The position numbers were made by a program, and so were the translations under genes. A stretch of DNA of 41,769 nt from an uncultured Lachnospiraceae bacterium. Its GTDB lineage: Bacteria; Bacillota; Clostridia; Lachnospirales; Lachnospiraceae. The notes under the pieces are model-generated. The model was given only the letters and a program-made list of their open reading frames with translations, was not told where the DNA came from and did not search any database. How positions within the stretch are numbered: the first letter of the stretch is position 1; every line of letters begins with the position of its first letter. Of this stretch, positions 1 to 6,705 are shown one piece after another. The stretch spans positions 1-41,769 of the forward strand of contig CALWMI010000050.1 of assembly GCA_944381745.1 (NCBI GenBank), in the 5' to 3' direction.

Positions 1-812
1 GCAGACGTATCCTCCAGAGCCTTCATGCTCAGGCTGATCTTGCCCTCCTTGAGGCCGATGATCTTAACCTTCACCGTGTCGCCTTCCTTGAGGACGACGC
101 TGGGATCCTTGATGCGCTTGGTGGAAATCTGGGACACATGTACCAGGCCGCTCAGGCCGTTGCCCAGGCGGACAAACGCGCCGTAGGGCATGATGGACTC
201 CACGGTTCCCTCAGTCACCAGGCCGATCTCCACGTTGGAAATGCGGGATTTGCGCTCCGCATCCCTCTTCTCCCGCAGGATATCCCTGGCGGAGAGCACC
301 AGGCGCTTCTTGGCGGGATCCACTGTGATGACCCGAACCTCGATCTCCTTGAGCAGCCAGTCCTCCAGGTTCTCCACATAGGACAGGGACAGCTTGGAGG
401 CGGGAATAAAGCCGCGCACGCCGTCCACATAGGCGATCACACCCTTATTCACGACACCTTTGATAGTGACTTTCAGATTCGTCCCCTCATCCATGTACTT
501 CTGCAGCTTATCCCAGACAAGGGTGTCGTTGGCCTGTTTGCGGGAGAGGAGGAGATTGCCGCTGCCATCGTCCAGAGAGATCACAGCCGCCTGGAGCGTA
601 TCACCGACGGAAACGTTCTCCTTCAGGGAGAAGTCCGGGTCGTCAGAGAAATCTGCCTGGCGGATGATTCCCTCGGCGTAGGATTTCAGATCAAGGGTGA
701 CTTCCGAATCTGTAACGCCGATGACAGTTCCCTCTATGATATCGCCCTCCTCGATCTTGCGGAAGGATGCATCCAGCTCATCCTGGTAGGACGCCATTGT
801 TTCATCGCTCAT
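1..812 (-). CDS. rpsA: 30S ribosomal protein S1 / S1-domain RNA-binding protein (3' end cut by window)
   Basis: Reads from ATG at 812 off the left edge; 270 residues are visible. Three S1 (OB-fold) domains are evident at about residues 22-93, 108-176 and 195-266. The third has the classic start EGTVESIMPYGAFVRL followed by GLVHVSQIS, which is the strongest S1 signature; the first two are more diverged, as in bacterial S1 proteins. S1 binds single-stranded mRNA and helps load it on the 30S subunit. The start is fixed by a strong AAGGAGG site nine bases upstream and by a consensus promoter at 848-876. There is no fused IspH domain in front, as happens in some clostridia. Firmicute S1 proteins vary in domain number and role, so calling it a true ribosomal subunit rather than an S1-like mRNA-binding protein is the less certain part. 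Confidence 0.9.
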   Translation of the reverse strand, partial: MSDETMASYQDELDASFRKIEEGDIIEGTVIGVTDSEVTLDLKSYAEGIIRQADFSDDPDFSLKENVSVGDTLQAAVISLDDGSGNLLLSRKQANDTLVWDKLQKYMDEGTNLKVTIKGVVNKGVIAYVDGVRGFIPASKLSLSYVENLEDWLLKEIEVRVITVDPAKKRLVLSARDILREKRDAERKSRISNVEIGLVTEGTVESIMPYGAFVRLGNGLSGLVHVSQISTKRIKDPSVVLKEGDTVKVKIIGLKEGKISLSMKALEDTS

Positions 813-847
813 GTTCTAGTACCTCCTTGTAATATTCTGATAGCCCC

Positions 848-876
848 ATTATACAAGAGGAAAGGGCATCTGTCAA
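848..876 (-). promoter_or_regulatory. sigma-A promoter of the S1 gene
   Basis: On the minus strand a perfect TTGACA (871-876) and a perfect TATAAT (848-853) are separated by 17 bases. The predicted transcript starts near 841, giving a leader of about 30 bases before the ATG at 812. Confidence 0.88.
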
Positions 877-920
877 AAGGTGGGAGAGATTTTACAAGAA
901 AAGCGCCGGTATCCCAGGCT

Positions 921-1637
921 TTAGGGGGAGGGCTGGCGTCTGGCGGCAGCCAGGCACCATAGGCTGTGCAGCAGCAGGGCTCCGAAGAGGGAGGCTAGGA
1001 TGTACAGGCCGACAGCAGGCATCCGCCCGGCGGATAGGGCGGCAGAGGAGAAGAACTTCTGGCGCATAGGCTCCAGAGGGCTGATATAGAACATGTTGAT
1101 GTGCCCGAGGGGAGAGAGGGACAGATTGAGAAGCGTGGCCAGCAGGCAGCCGCACAGATAGCAGCGGGCGGCGGGCAGGTAAGAGCGCCAGCAGGCGCGC
1201 AGGCCGGAAGCCCTGCGGATACGCAGGTCAGGGCGCAGGCGGGTGCGCGGGGAGACCCCCCGGAAGGAAAGGCCAGCGGCAAGCCCAATGCCTATCAGCA
1301 GGAAATGCCAGGCGAAGGAGTGTACGGTGAGGGGGGCGTAGCCGTAATGCATGCCGCTGGTGTCGCAGAAGGCAAATATCCCGCCCAGCAGGCCGAAATC
1401 CATGAGGAAAGCGCGGAGGGCGTCCTGCAGGCTGCCGGGGCCAAGCCAGGGCAGGATGAGGCAGACATACATGGGCACGCTGCACAGCTGGAAAGGAAAA
1501 TACCACCAGTTGTAGCGGCCGCCATTCAGAAGGAACGTTATGCACCACTGCTTCCACAGCTCGCTGGCGGCCATCAGGATGCCGCAGGCGAGGAAAAAGC
1601 GGTCGAGGGCGCTCATGTTGGACAGACACCTGGACAT
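921..1637 (-). CDS. YwaF/TIGR02206-like integral membrane protein
   Basis: 238 residues. Start ATG 1637 is chosen because GGGAGGTGATTTG precedes it; the frame stays open further upstream only through the 16 bp tandem array and is not coding there. The protein has six or seven hydrophobic segments. Features that recall the YwaF (TIGR02206) family are LNGGRYNWWYFPFQLC near residue 40 and a late LGHINMFYISPLEP segment. Function of this family is not established. It is divergent from murI and follows no obvious operon partner. The C-terminus is short, basic and proline rich. Assignment rests on overall pattern of hydrophobicity and motif placement, so moderate confidence in the family and none in a biochemical role. 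Confidence 0.72.
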   Translation of the reverse strand: MSRCLSNMSALDRFFLACGILMAASELWKQWCITFLLNGGRYNWWYFPFQLCSVPMYVCLILPWLGPGSLQDALRAFLMDFGLLGGIFAFCDTSGMHYGYAPLTVHSFAWHFLLIGIGLAAGLSFRGVSPRTRLRPDLRIRRASGLRACWRSYLPAARCYLCGCLLATLLNLSLSPLGHINMFYISPLEPMRQKFFSSAALSAGRMPAVGLYILASLFGALLLHSLWCLAAARRQPSP

Positions 1638-1654
1638 CAAATCACCTCCCTTAC

Positions 1655-1683
1655 AGTATAGAGCGGAAGGCAGCACAGGAAAA
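1655..1683 (-). promoter_or_regulatory. possible promoter of the YwaF-like gene
   Basis: Minus-strand TATACT (1655-1660) with a weak TTTTCC -35 (1678-1683) at 17-base spacing. It sits directly in front of the ribosome site, so the leader would be only about 10-12 bases. Weak evidence. Confidence 0.3.
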
Positions 1684-1748
1684 GGGGGACTGCAAAAAAA
1701 TCTGCGGGGCGGGCGGCAGCGCGGCACCCCGGCCAGCTGAAGAACCAG

Positions 1749-1892
1749 GAAACTGCGGTAGGGAGAAGCCGCGGTAGGGAGAAAATGTGGTAGGGAGAAG
1801 CTGCGGTAAGGAGAAACTGCGGTAGGGAGAAGCCGCGGTGAGGAGAAACTGCGGCAGGGAGAAGCTGCGCTAAGGAGAAGCTGCGGTGAGGG
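1749..1892. repeat. minisatellite, nine tandem 16 bp units
   Basis: Nine uninterrupted degenerate copies of GAAGCTGCGGTAGGGA (units begin at 1749, 1765, 1781, 1797, 1813, 1829, 1845, 1861, 1877). Variation is mainly at positions 4-6 and 11-13 of the unit. The unit length is not a multiple of three, so the array is not a natural coding repeat. It fills most of the 334-base gap between the divergent YwaF-like and murI genes and ends one base before the murI -35 hexamer. There are no spacers, so it is not a CRISPR array. Confidence 0.93.
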
Positions 1893-1893
1893 C

Positions 1894-1922
1894 TTGCATA
1901 TTTGGCGGGGAACAGGTAGAAT
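1894..1922 (+). promoter_or_regulatory. promoter of murI
   Basis: TTGCAT (1894-1899), 17 bases, TAGAAT (1917-1922). Predicted start near 1929, about 43 bases before the murI ATG. The 16 bp tandem array ends immediately upstream. Confidence 0.72.
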
Positions 1923-1971
1923 AAGACGGAAGAAAGATGCCTGTGTGCAGAGAAAATAAGGGGAACATAGC

Positions 1972-2862
1972 ATGTCATGGAACGCAGAGAGAGAGAAGAA
2001 GAGTACGGAGGGCAGCAGGGCGCCGATAGGGGTGTTTGACTCTGGTGTGGGAGGGCTGACGGTCATGAGGGAGATCATGCGCCAGCTCCCGTCCGAGCGG
2101 GCCGTCTATTTCGGCGATACGGCGCGGGTGCCCTACGGCAGCAAGTCCAGGGAGACGGTGCTGCGCTATTCCCGGCAGATTATCCGATTTCTGCGGACGC
2201 GGGGGGTCAAGGCGATTGTAGTCGCCTGCAACACGGCCAGCGCCTATGCGCTGGAGACGATACGGGGAGAGATCGACTTGCCGGTCATCGGCGTGGTAAA
2301 GCCAGGGGCCAAGGTGGCGGCCCAGGCGACGCGCACCGGGAGAATCGGGGTGATCGGCACGGAAGGGACGATCCACAGCCAGATCTACCCGGAATATATA
2401 GCCAGGTGGAACCCGCAGGCCGTGGTGCTGGGCAAGGCGTGCCCGCTGTTCGTGCCCTTGGTGGAGGAAGGCCTTCTGGAGGATCCAGTGACCGACGAGA
2501 TCGCCTCCAGGTATCTGAAAGCCTTTGATGGGAGCGGGATTGACACGCTGATCCTGGGCTGTACCCACTATCCCCTGCTGCGGTCCACCGTCCGCAGGAT
2601 TATGGGGGAGACGGTCACGCTGGTGAACCCGGCCTATGAGACGGCGAGAAGCTTAAAGGAGCTGCTCCGGGAGCGGGGGCTTGAGAACCCGGACGCACAG
2701 GCCAGCGGAAGGCCGGAGGCGGCGGAGCAGGCGCAGGGGGGGCATCCCGGACAGTACGAGTTCTATGTGAGCGATTCCGTGGAGCATTTCCAGCGGTTTG
2801 CCAACACAATCCTGCCGTTTGCGGTGGAGAAGGCCGCGCAGATACCGATTGAAGAATATTGA
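1972..2862 (+). CDS. murI: glutamate racemase
   Basis: 296 residues; interconverts L- and D-glutamate, supplying D-Glu for peptidoglycan in the cytoplasm. The substrate-binding N-terminal block IGVFDSGVGGLTV is at about 19-31, the first catalytic cysteine in VVACNTAS (Cys86) and the second in LGCTHYPLL (Cys197); GDTARVPYG follows the family pattern. Start ATG 1972 has AAGGGG upstream. Compared with typical enzymes (about 265 residues) it has an N-terminal extension of about 17 polar residues and a low-complexity insert near 238-257 (DAQASGRPEAAEQAQGG). The stop codon lies inside a 15 bp tandem repeat. DUF1934 follows after 54 bases on the same strand and is probably co-transcribed. Confidence 0.96.
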   Translation: MSWNAEREKKSTEGSRAPIGVFDSGVGGLTVMREIMRQLPSERAVYFGDTARVPYGSKSRETVLRYSRQIIRFLRTRGVKAIVVACNTASAYALETIRGEIDLPVIGVVKPGAKVAAQATRTGRIGVIGTEGTIHSQIYPEYIARWNPQAVVLGKACPLFVPLVEEGLLEDPVTDEIASRYLKAFDGSGIDTLILGCTHYPLLRSTVRRIMGETVTLVNPAYETARSLKELLRERGLENPDAQASGRPEAAEQAQGGHPGQYEFYVSDSVEHFQRFANTILPFAVEKAAQIPIEEY

Positions 2863-2895
2863 ATAGAAGAATACGGAATGGAAGAATACTGAGAA
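2851..2895. repeat. three tandem 15 bp GAAGAATA repeats
   Basis: Three copies of GAAGAATAYYGAATR (2851-2865, 2866-2880, 2881-2895), the last degenerate at its end. The first copy encodes the last codons and stop of murI; the rest fills most of the gap before DUF1934. The same unit type recurs at 30284-30388. Confidence 0.8.
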
Positions 2896-2916
2896 GATTG
2901 CAGAGATGGAGATTTT

Positions 2917-3369
2917 ATGACGAGAGATGTGATTATCGGGATTTCCGGGCTGCAGTTCACCGGCGAGGAGAACGCGGAGAGCCTGGAGGTCATTGCGCCC
3001 GGAGAGTATTTTTACCGGGATGGAAAGCACTATATAAAATTTGAAGAGGTGGTGGAGGGCTTCGAGGAAAAGAACCAGAATTTGGTTAAGATCGGGCCCA
3101 GGAAGCTGGAGGTGACGAAGAAGGGGCTTACCAACGTCCACATGGTCTTCGAGGAGAAGAAGAAGAACGTCACCTGCTACACCACGCCCTTCGGGAACCT
3201 GATGATCGGAATCAAGGGGAATCAGGTGTCTGTGAGGGAGGAGGAGAAGAATATCCTTGTAGAGGCGGACTACACGCTGGACATCAACTACGAGTATGTG
3301 GCGGACTGCTCAATCCGCATGCACATACGGGCCAGGGACGGCTCCGATTTTTCCCTGGCGGAAATGTGA
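2917..3369 (+). CDS. DUF1934 (YwiB-like) beta-barrel protein
   Basis: 150 residues, small soluble protein. The layout matches the DUF1934/YwiB family: an N-terminal MTRDVIIGISGLQ strand, a YIKFEE segment, TPFGNLMIGI in the middle and a C-terminal DINYEYVADCSIRMHI strand. Members fold as a small lipocalin-like barrel and their ligand is unknown. It lies 54 bases after murI and is followed by a strong intrinsic terminator, so the two form a short transcription unit. Start ATG 2917 lies after GCAGAGATGGAG, only a fair ribosome site. Confidence 0.85.
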   Translation: MTRDVIIGISGLQFTGEENAESLEVIAPGEYFYRDGKHYIKFEEVVEGFEEKNQNLVKIGPRKLEVTKKGLTNVHMVFEEKKKNVTCYTTPFGNLMIGIKGNQVSVREEEKNILVEADYTLDINYEYVADCSIRMHIRARDGSDFSLAEM

Positions 3370-3381
3370 GGGGAAAGACTG

Positions 3382-3424
3382 GGCGGCCTTCCAGCACCGA
3401 GAGGACTGGAAGGCCGCCTTTCTC
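3382..3424 (+). terminator. intrinsic terminator after murI-DUF1934
   Basis: Perfect 13-base stem (3382-3394 with 3406-3418), 11-base loop, then TTTCTC. It lies between convergent genes. The minus-strand exit also shows a short pyrimidine tract, so it may serve the opposing dehydrogenase gene too. Confidence 0.85.
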
Positions 3425-3436
3425 AATTCCTGTATC

Positions 3437-4390
3437 CTACTTCTCAAAGGAATCCATGCACTGTACCATCTTGATATAGCGGGTATCCCGCTCCCGGATA
3501 ATTTCAGGGATCTGCTCTTTGTCGTAGGTGTAGAAGCCAGCGCCGGCCTTCAGGCCCAGACGCCCGTCGGCCACCAGGCGGTGCATATAGGCAGAGCCGT
3601 CTTTGTCGTCGCACAGGTCGGCGAACAGGTAGTCGGACACGCTGTTGAAGACGTCCACGCCGCCCATGTCCGTCACGCGGAAAGGCCCGAAGCAGGCGTA
3701 GCGCATGCCAATGACCAGGCTGCAGGCCAAATCCACCTCCTCCAGGGTGGCGGCTCCGCTCTCCACCAGGTGGGCAGCCTCCCGGAGCAGGGCATACTGG
3801 AGGCGGTTGGCGATGAATCCGGGGATGTCCTTCTGCACCTTGACCGGCTTTTTGCCCAGGGCTTTGGACAGCTCCACCACGAAGTCCACGGTGCTGTCGG
3901 AGGAGAGGGCGCCCTTGGTCACCTCCACAAGCTGGAGAATGTGGGGCGGGTTAAACCAGTGCATGCCGCAGAAGCGCTCCGGCAGGCGGACAGCCTTGGC
4001 CATCTCCGTGATGCTCAGGCCGGAGGTGTTGGTGCACAGGACGGCGTCTTCCGGGACAAGGGCGGAGACCTCCTCCCAGAAGCGGTGCTTGGCGGCCATA
4101 TCCTCCGTGATGTTTTCCAGGACAAAGTCTGCGCTGGAGAAGCAGGACTTGTCATTGGTGAACTGGACGCGGGAGACAAGGGCAGCCGAGTCCTCCGGCG
4201 AGAGGACGCCCTGTTCTACCAGCGCCTGCTGGTTGATGGCGATCGTCTCCCGCGCCTTCTGGAGAGTGGCCTCCTTCCGGCTGTACAGGAGGACATGGAA
4301 CTGGTTCTGGGCGAAGATCTGTACGAGGGATGTGCCCATCGTGCCGCCTCCGGCAATGACAATGTGGGAGTCAATGAGATTTTTTTGCAT
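3437..4390 (-). CDS. 3-hydroxyacyl-CoA dehydrogenase family protein
   Basis: 317 residues. NAD-binding Rossmann start HIVIAGGGTMGTS at about 9-21; NTSGLSI (Asn121, Ser123) and the catalytic dyad motif HWFNPPH (His144, Asn147); PGFIANRLQYALLREA begins the C-terminal dimerisation domain and RVTDMGGVDVF follows. The family oxidises L-3-hydroxyacyl-CoA to 3-ketoacyl-CoA with NAD+. Here canonical HFFNP is HWFNPP and the protein is longer than clostridial butyrate-pathway Hbd (about 280 residues). No crotonase, thiolase or acyl-CoA dehydrogenase gene is nearby. The exact substrate is therefore open; carnitine-dehydrogenase-like or short-chain hydroxyacyl enzymes are alternatives. AAAGGAG precedes ATG 4390. 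A terminator for the upstream gene lies only 30 bases before this start. Confidence 0.88.
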   Translation of the reverse strand: MQKNLIDSHIVIAGGGTMGTSLVQIFAQNQFHVLLYSRKEATLQKARETIAINQQALVEQGVLSPEDSAALVSRVQFTNDKSCFSSADFVLENITEDMAAKHRFWEEVSALVPEDAVLCTNTSGLSITEMAKAVRLPERFCGMHWFNPPHILQLVEVTKGALSSDSTVDFVVELSKALGKKPVKVQKDIPGFIANRLQYALLREAAHLVESGAATLEEVDLACSLVIGMRYACFGPFRVTDMGGVDVFNSVSDYLFADLCDDKDGSAYMHRLVADGRLGLKAGAGFYTYDKEQIPEIIRERDTRYIKMVQCMDSFEK

Positions 4391-4420
4391 GGTGGATGCT
4401 CCTTTCTGCTGTAAAGTGAT

Positions 4421-4451
4421 AAAAAAAGCTGCCGTAATCGTCTACGGCAGC
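4421..4451 (-). terminator. intrinsic terminator after the 153-residue membrane protein gene
   Basis: Perfect 9-base stem GCTGCCGTA (4428-4436) with TACGGCAGC (4443-4451) and a 6-base loop. On the minus strand it is followed by seven T (4427-4421). It ends 30 bases before the ATG of the next minus-strand gene. Confidence 0.9.
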
Positions 4452-4493
4452 CTTATGTCTGTTCTGTGCAGGATTTCCGCCGGCAGTCGGTAT

Positions 4494-4955
4494 TTAAGAA
4501 CGGCGGGACGCCAGGGCCTTCTGCTTCATGCGGGCGAAAAAGCCCTTCTTCTTCTCGGGAACCTCCAGCGAGCCGCGCAGCCCCTTGACGGCGGAAATAT
4601 AGATTCCGCTGACCACCGCCCGGACCTCCTTCTTCACGGGAAGAATGTCGAAGACCTCCTCGTCGCACATCATCACAGTCACCTTCGGGCCAACCTTGGC
4701 CTTCACCACCGCCACCTTGGAGCGGCGGAGATACTTGGGTGTCTGGTCGATGACGGCCTGCGGGAGACCGGAATCCTTAATGCGGAGACGCTTCTTGTCG
4801 ATCACCAGCATAGAAATTACCTGGGACATCTGCTCCATCTGGGTTCTCTGGGCATTCTGCTTCTTCTCCATCCGCTGGGTGAAGAAATACAGCCCAGCAA
4901 AGGCGGCCAGCAGGCCGAGAACGATGACCAGGAGCACAATTGCAAGTGTATCCAT
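4494..4955 (-). CDS. membrane-anchored protein of unknown function
   Basis: 153 residues, family not recognised. It has a single N-terminal membrane helix (about residues 4-26, IVLLVIVLGLLAAFAGLYFF), then a short coiled-coil-like basic and Gln-rich stretch (QRMEKKQNAQRTQMEQM). A compact beta-rich region from about 50 to 125 contains LPQAVIDQTPKYLRRSKVAVVKAKVGPKVTVM. The C-terminus is strongly basic (KKKGFFARMKQKALASRRS). It resembles small anchored conserved hypothetical proteins common in Lachnospiraceae. It has its own consensus promoter and terminator, so it is a single-gene unit. No function is proposed. Confidence 0.8.
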   Translation of the reverse strand: MDTLAIVLLVIVLGLLAAFAGLYFFTQRMEKKQNAQRTQMEQMSQVISMLVIDKKRLRIKDSGLPQAVIDQTPKYLRRSKVAVVKAKVGPKVTVMMCDEEVFDILPVKKEVRAVVSGIYISAVKGLRGSLEVPEKKKGFFARMKQKALASRRS

Positions 4956-5017
4956 ATAAACTATTACCTCCTGAACGCTTCACAGATACAGCCTCTGGCT
5001 GTACCGACACGCATAAT

Positions 5018-5046
5018 ATTGTAACATTCTTTAGGACAAAGTGCAA
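5018..5046 (-). promoter_or_regulatory. promoter of the 153-residue membrane protein gene
   Basis: Minus-strand TTGCAC (5041-5046), 17 bases, TACAAT (5018-5023). Predicted start near 5011, about 56 bases before the ATG at 4955. Confidence 0.8.
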
Positions 5047-5049
5047 GAG

Positions 5050-5117
5050 CCTTGTAAGGATTTTGGAAGCAAATTATAAGCCAAATGATAAGCCTTGCAA
5101 GGATTTTGAGGGCAAAT
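5050..5117. repeat. two 25 bp direct repeats, each with a 10 bp palindrome, upstream of cls
   Basis: 5050-5074 and 5093-5117 share CCTTGYAAGGATTTTG and a GCAAAT end. Each begins with a 10-base (near-)palindrome, CCTTGTAAGG or CCTTGCAAGG. The copies are 43 bases apart start to start, about four helical turns. They lie between the minus-strand promoter at 5018-5046 and the cls start, a natural place for operators. No clear consensus promoter for cls was found; TTGCAA (5097-5102) with TAAAAC is a weak candidate that would overlap the second copy. Confidence 0.7.
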
Positions 5118-5165
5118 AAAACCGGCTCTTTTCTGGCATAATGAATGGCGGAAGGAGGCGTCAGG

Positions 5166-6635
5166 ATGGAGCTGGCAGAGATTTTGCAGGCGGGGGCCAA
5201 AGGACTGTGGGACAATCTTTTCTGGGTGAACCTCATTTTGATGGCGGTGCTGATTTTCGCGGAGCGCCGGGAGCCGAGAGCGATGTGGGCGTGGATGCTG
5301 GCGCTGTATTTTCTGCCGGTGGCGGGAGTTCTGCTGTACCTCCTGGCCGGACGGGATTTCCGCAGGAAGAAGATGTTCCGCCTCAAGGGCATGGAGGAGG
5401 AGCTGAGCGGGGCGCTGAAGCGGCAGCAGGAATTGTTGGGCGGCCGGGGCGGAGGACTGCTGGACGGGAGGGGAGAACCCTTTGCCGGCCTGATCCGCTA
5501 CAACCTGGAGGCGGCAAAGGCGGTGCTCACGGTGGACAATGCGGTGGACATCCTGGCGGAAGGGGAGGCGCTGTACGCCGATATGCTCCAGGAATTTCGC
5601 AGGGCAAAGGATTATATCCACATTCAGTCGTACATTATCCGGGACGACGAAATTTTCCGGGCGATGGAGGACTGCCTGGCCAGGAAGCGGGCGGAGGGCG
5701 TGCAGGTGCGGATCTTGACGGATGCCGTGGGGAGCCGTTCCATGGGGCGGGCAGCTGTCAGGAGGCTCCGTGGGAAGGGGATCGCGATCGGGCAGTTTTT
5801 CCCCGCGCTGTTTGGACGGCTCCAGATACGGCCCAACTACCGCAACCACAGGAAGATTGTGGTGGTGGACGGGCGGGCGGCCTACGTGGGCGGCTTCAAC
5901 ATCGGGAGGGAATATGTGGGGAGGGATGAGAGGCTGGGGGACTGGAGGGATACGCACCTGAAAATCCAGGGCTCCGCCGTGCTGCCGCTGCACCTGCGCT
6001 TTATCCAGGACTGGGATTATGCGATGAGGGAAGACCTGCTGGGGGACGAGAGGCTCCTCCTGCCCAGGCCGGAGTTCTACCGGGGGAGCACCCTGGTGCA
6101 GATCGTCTCCAGCGGGCCGGACTCCAAGTGGCAGAATATCCGCAGCAATTATCTGCGGCTCATCCAGCTGGCGCAGGATCACATCTATGTGCAGACGCCA
6201 TACTTTATCCCAGATGAGACGCTGCTGGAAGCGCTGCGCACGGCGGCGCTCTCCGGCGTCCGGGTGTGCGTCATGGTGCCGGGCATTCCTGACCACCCGT
6301 TTGTGCACTGGGCGACGGCCTCCTACGCCGGGGATATCCTGGAGGCAGGGGCACACTGCTACGTTTACCGCCAGGGATTTCTCCACGCCAAATGTGTGAC
6401 GGCAGACGGCCTTGTCTTCTGCTGCGGGACGGCCAACCTGGACATCCGCAGCTTCCGGCTGAATTTTGAGGTGAACGCTGTGGTGTATGACCGGGAGGCC
6501 GCAGGGAAAATGGAGGCGCTCTTCGAGAGGGATCTGGGCGGCTGCACGGAGGTGACGCTGGAGGAGTACCGGCGGCGGGGGCTGGGCGTGCGGGTGAGGG
6601 AGCAGTTCTGCCGGCTGCTGTCCCCAGTGCTGTAA
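5166..6635 (+). CDS. cls: cardiolipin synthase (phospholipase D family)
   Basis: 489 residues. Joins two phosphatidylglycerol molecules to cardiolipin and glycerol at the membrane. Two N-terminal membrane helices (about 15-60) are followed by a linker and two PLD catalytic motifs: NHRKIVVVDG (HxKxxxxD) and, late in the protein, LHAKCVTADG followed by GTANLDIRSF. QTPYFIPDE between them is typical of bacterial Cls. Start ATG 5166 is preferred over an ATG 21 bases earlier because GGAAGGAGG lies seven bases before it. Stands alone; the next gene starts 70 bases on. Length fits the family. Confidence 0.95.
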   Translation: MELAEILQAGAKGLWDNLFWVNLILMAVLIFAERREPRAMWAWMLALYFLPVAGVLLYLLAGRDFRRKKMFRLKGMEEELSGALKRQQELLGGRGGGLLDGRGEPFAGLIRYNLEAAKAVLTVDNAVDILAEGEALYADMLQEFRRAKDYIHIQSYIIRDDEIFRAMEDCLARKRAEGVQVRILTDAVGSRSMGRAAVRRLRGKGIAIGQFFPALFGRLQIRPNYRNHRKIVVVDGRAAYVGGFNIGREYVGRDERLGDWRDTHLKIQGSAVLPLHLRFIQDWDYAMREDLLGDERLLLPRPEFYRGSTLVQIVSSGPDSKWQNIRSNYLRLIQLAQDHIYVQTPYFIPDETLLEALRTAALSGVRVCVMVPGIPDHPFVHWATASYAGDILEAGAHCYVYRQGFLHAKCVTADGLVFCCGTANLDIRSFRLNFEVNAVVYDREAAGKMEALFERDLGGCTEVTLEEYRRRGLGVRVREQFCRLLSPVL

Positions 6636-6705
6636 AAACTTGCGGGACACATGCAACCTGCCTGCGGGAATCCCCTCTTACCAGACAAACAATGGCAGGA
6701 GGTGC

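Noticed and set aside
1749-1892. Tandem 16 bp repeats as a CRISPR array
   Set aside because: Units are contiguous with no spacers and are too short; no cas genes are nearby.
1638-2078. N-terminal extension of the YwaF-like protein through the repeat array
   Set aside because: The extension is only the 16 bp repeat read through three frames and overlaps the murI promoter and 5' coding region; a good ribosome site marks 1637 instead.
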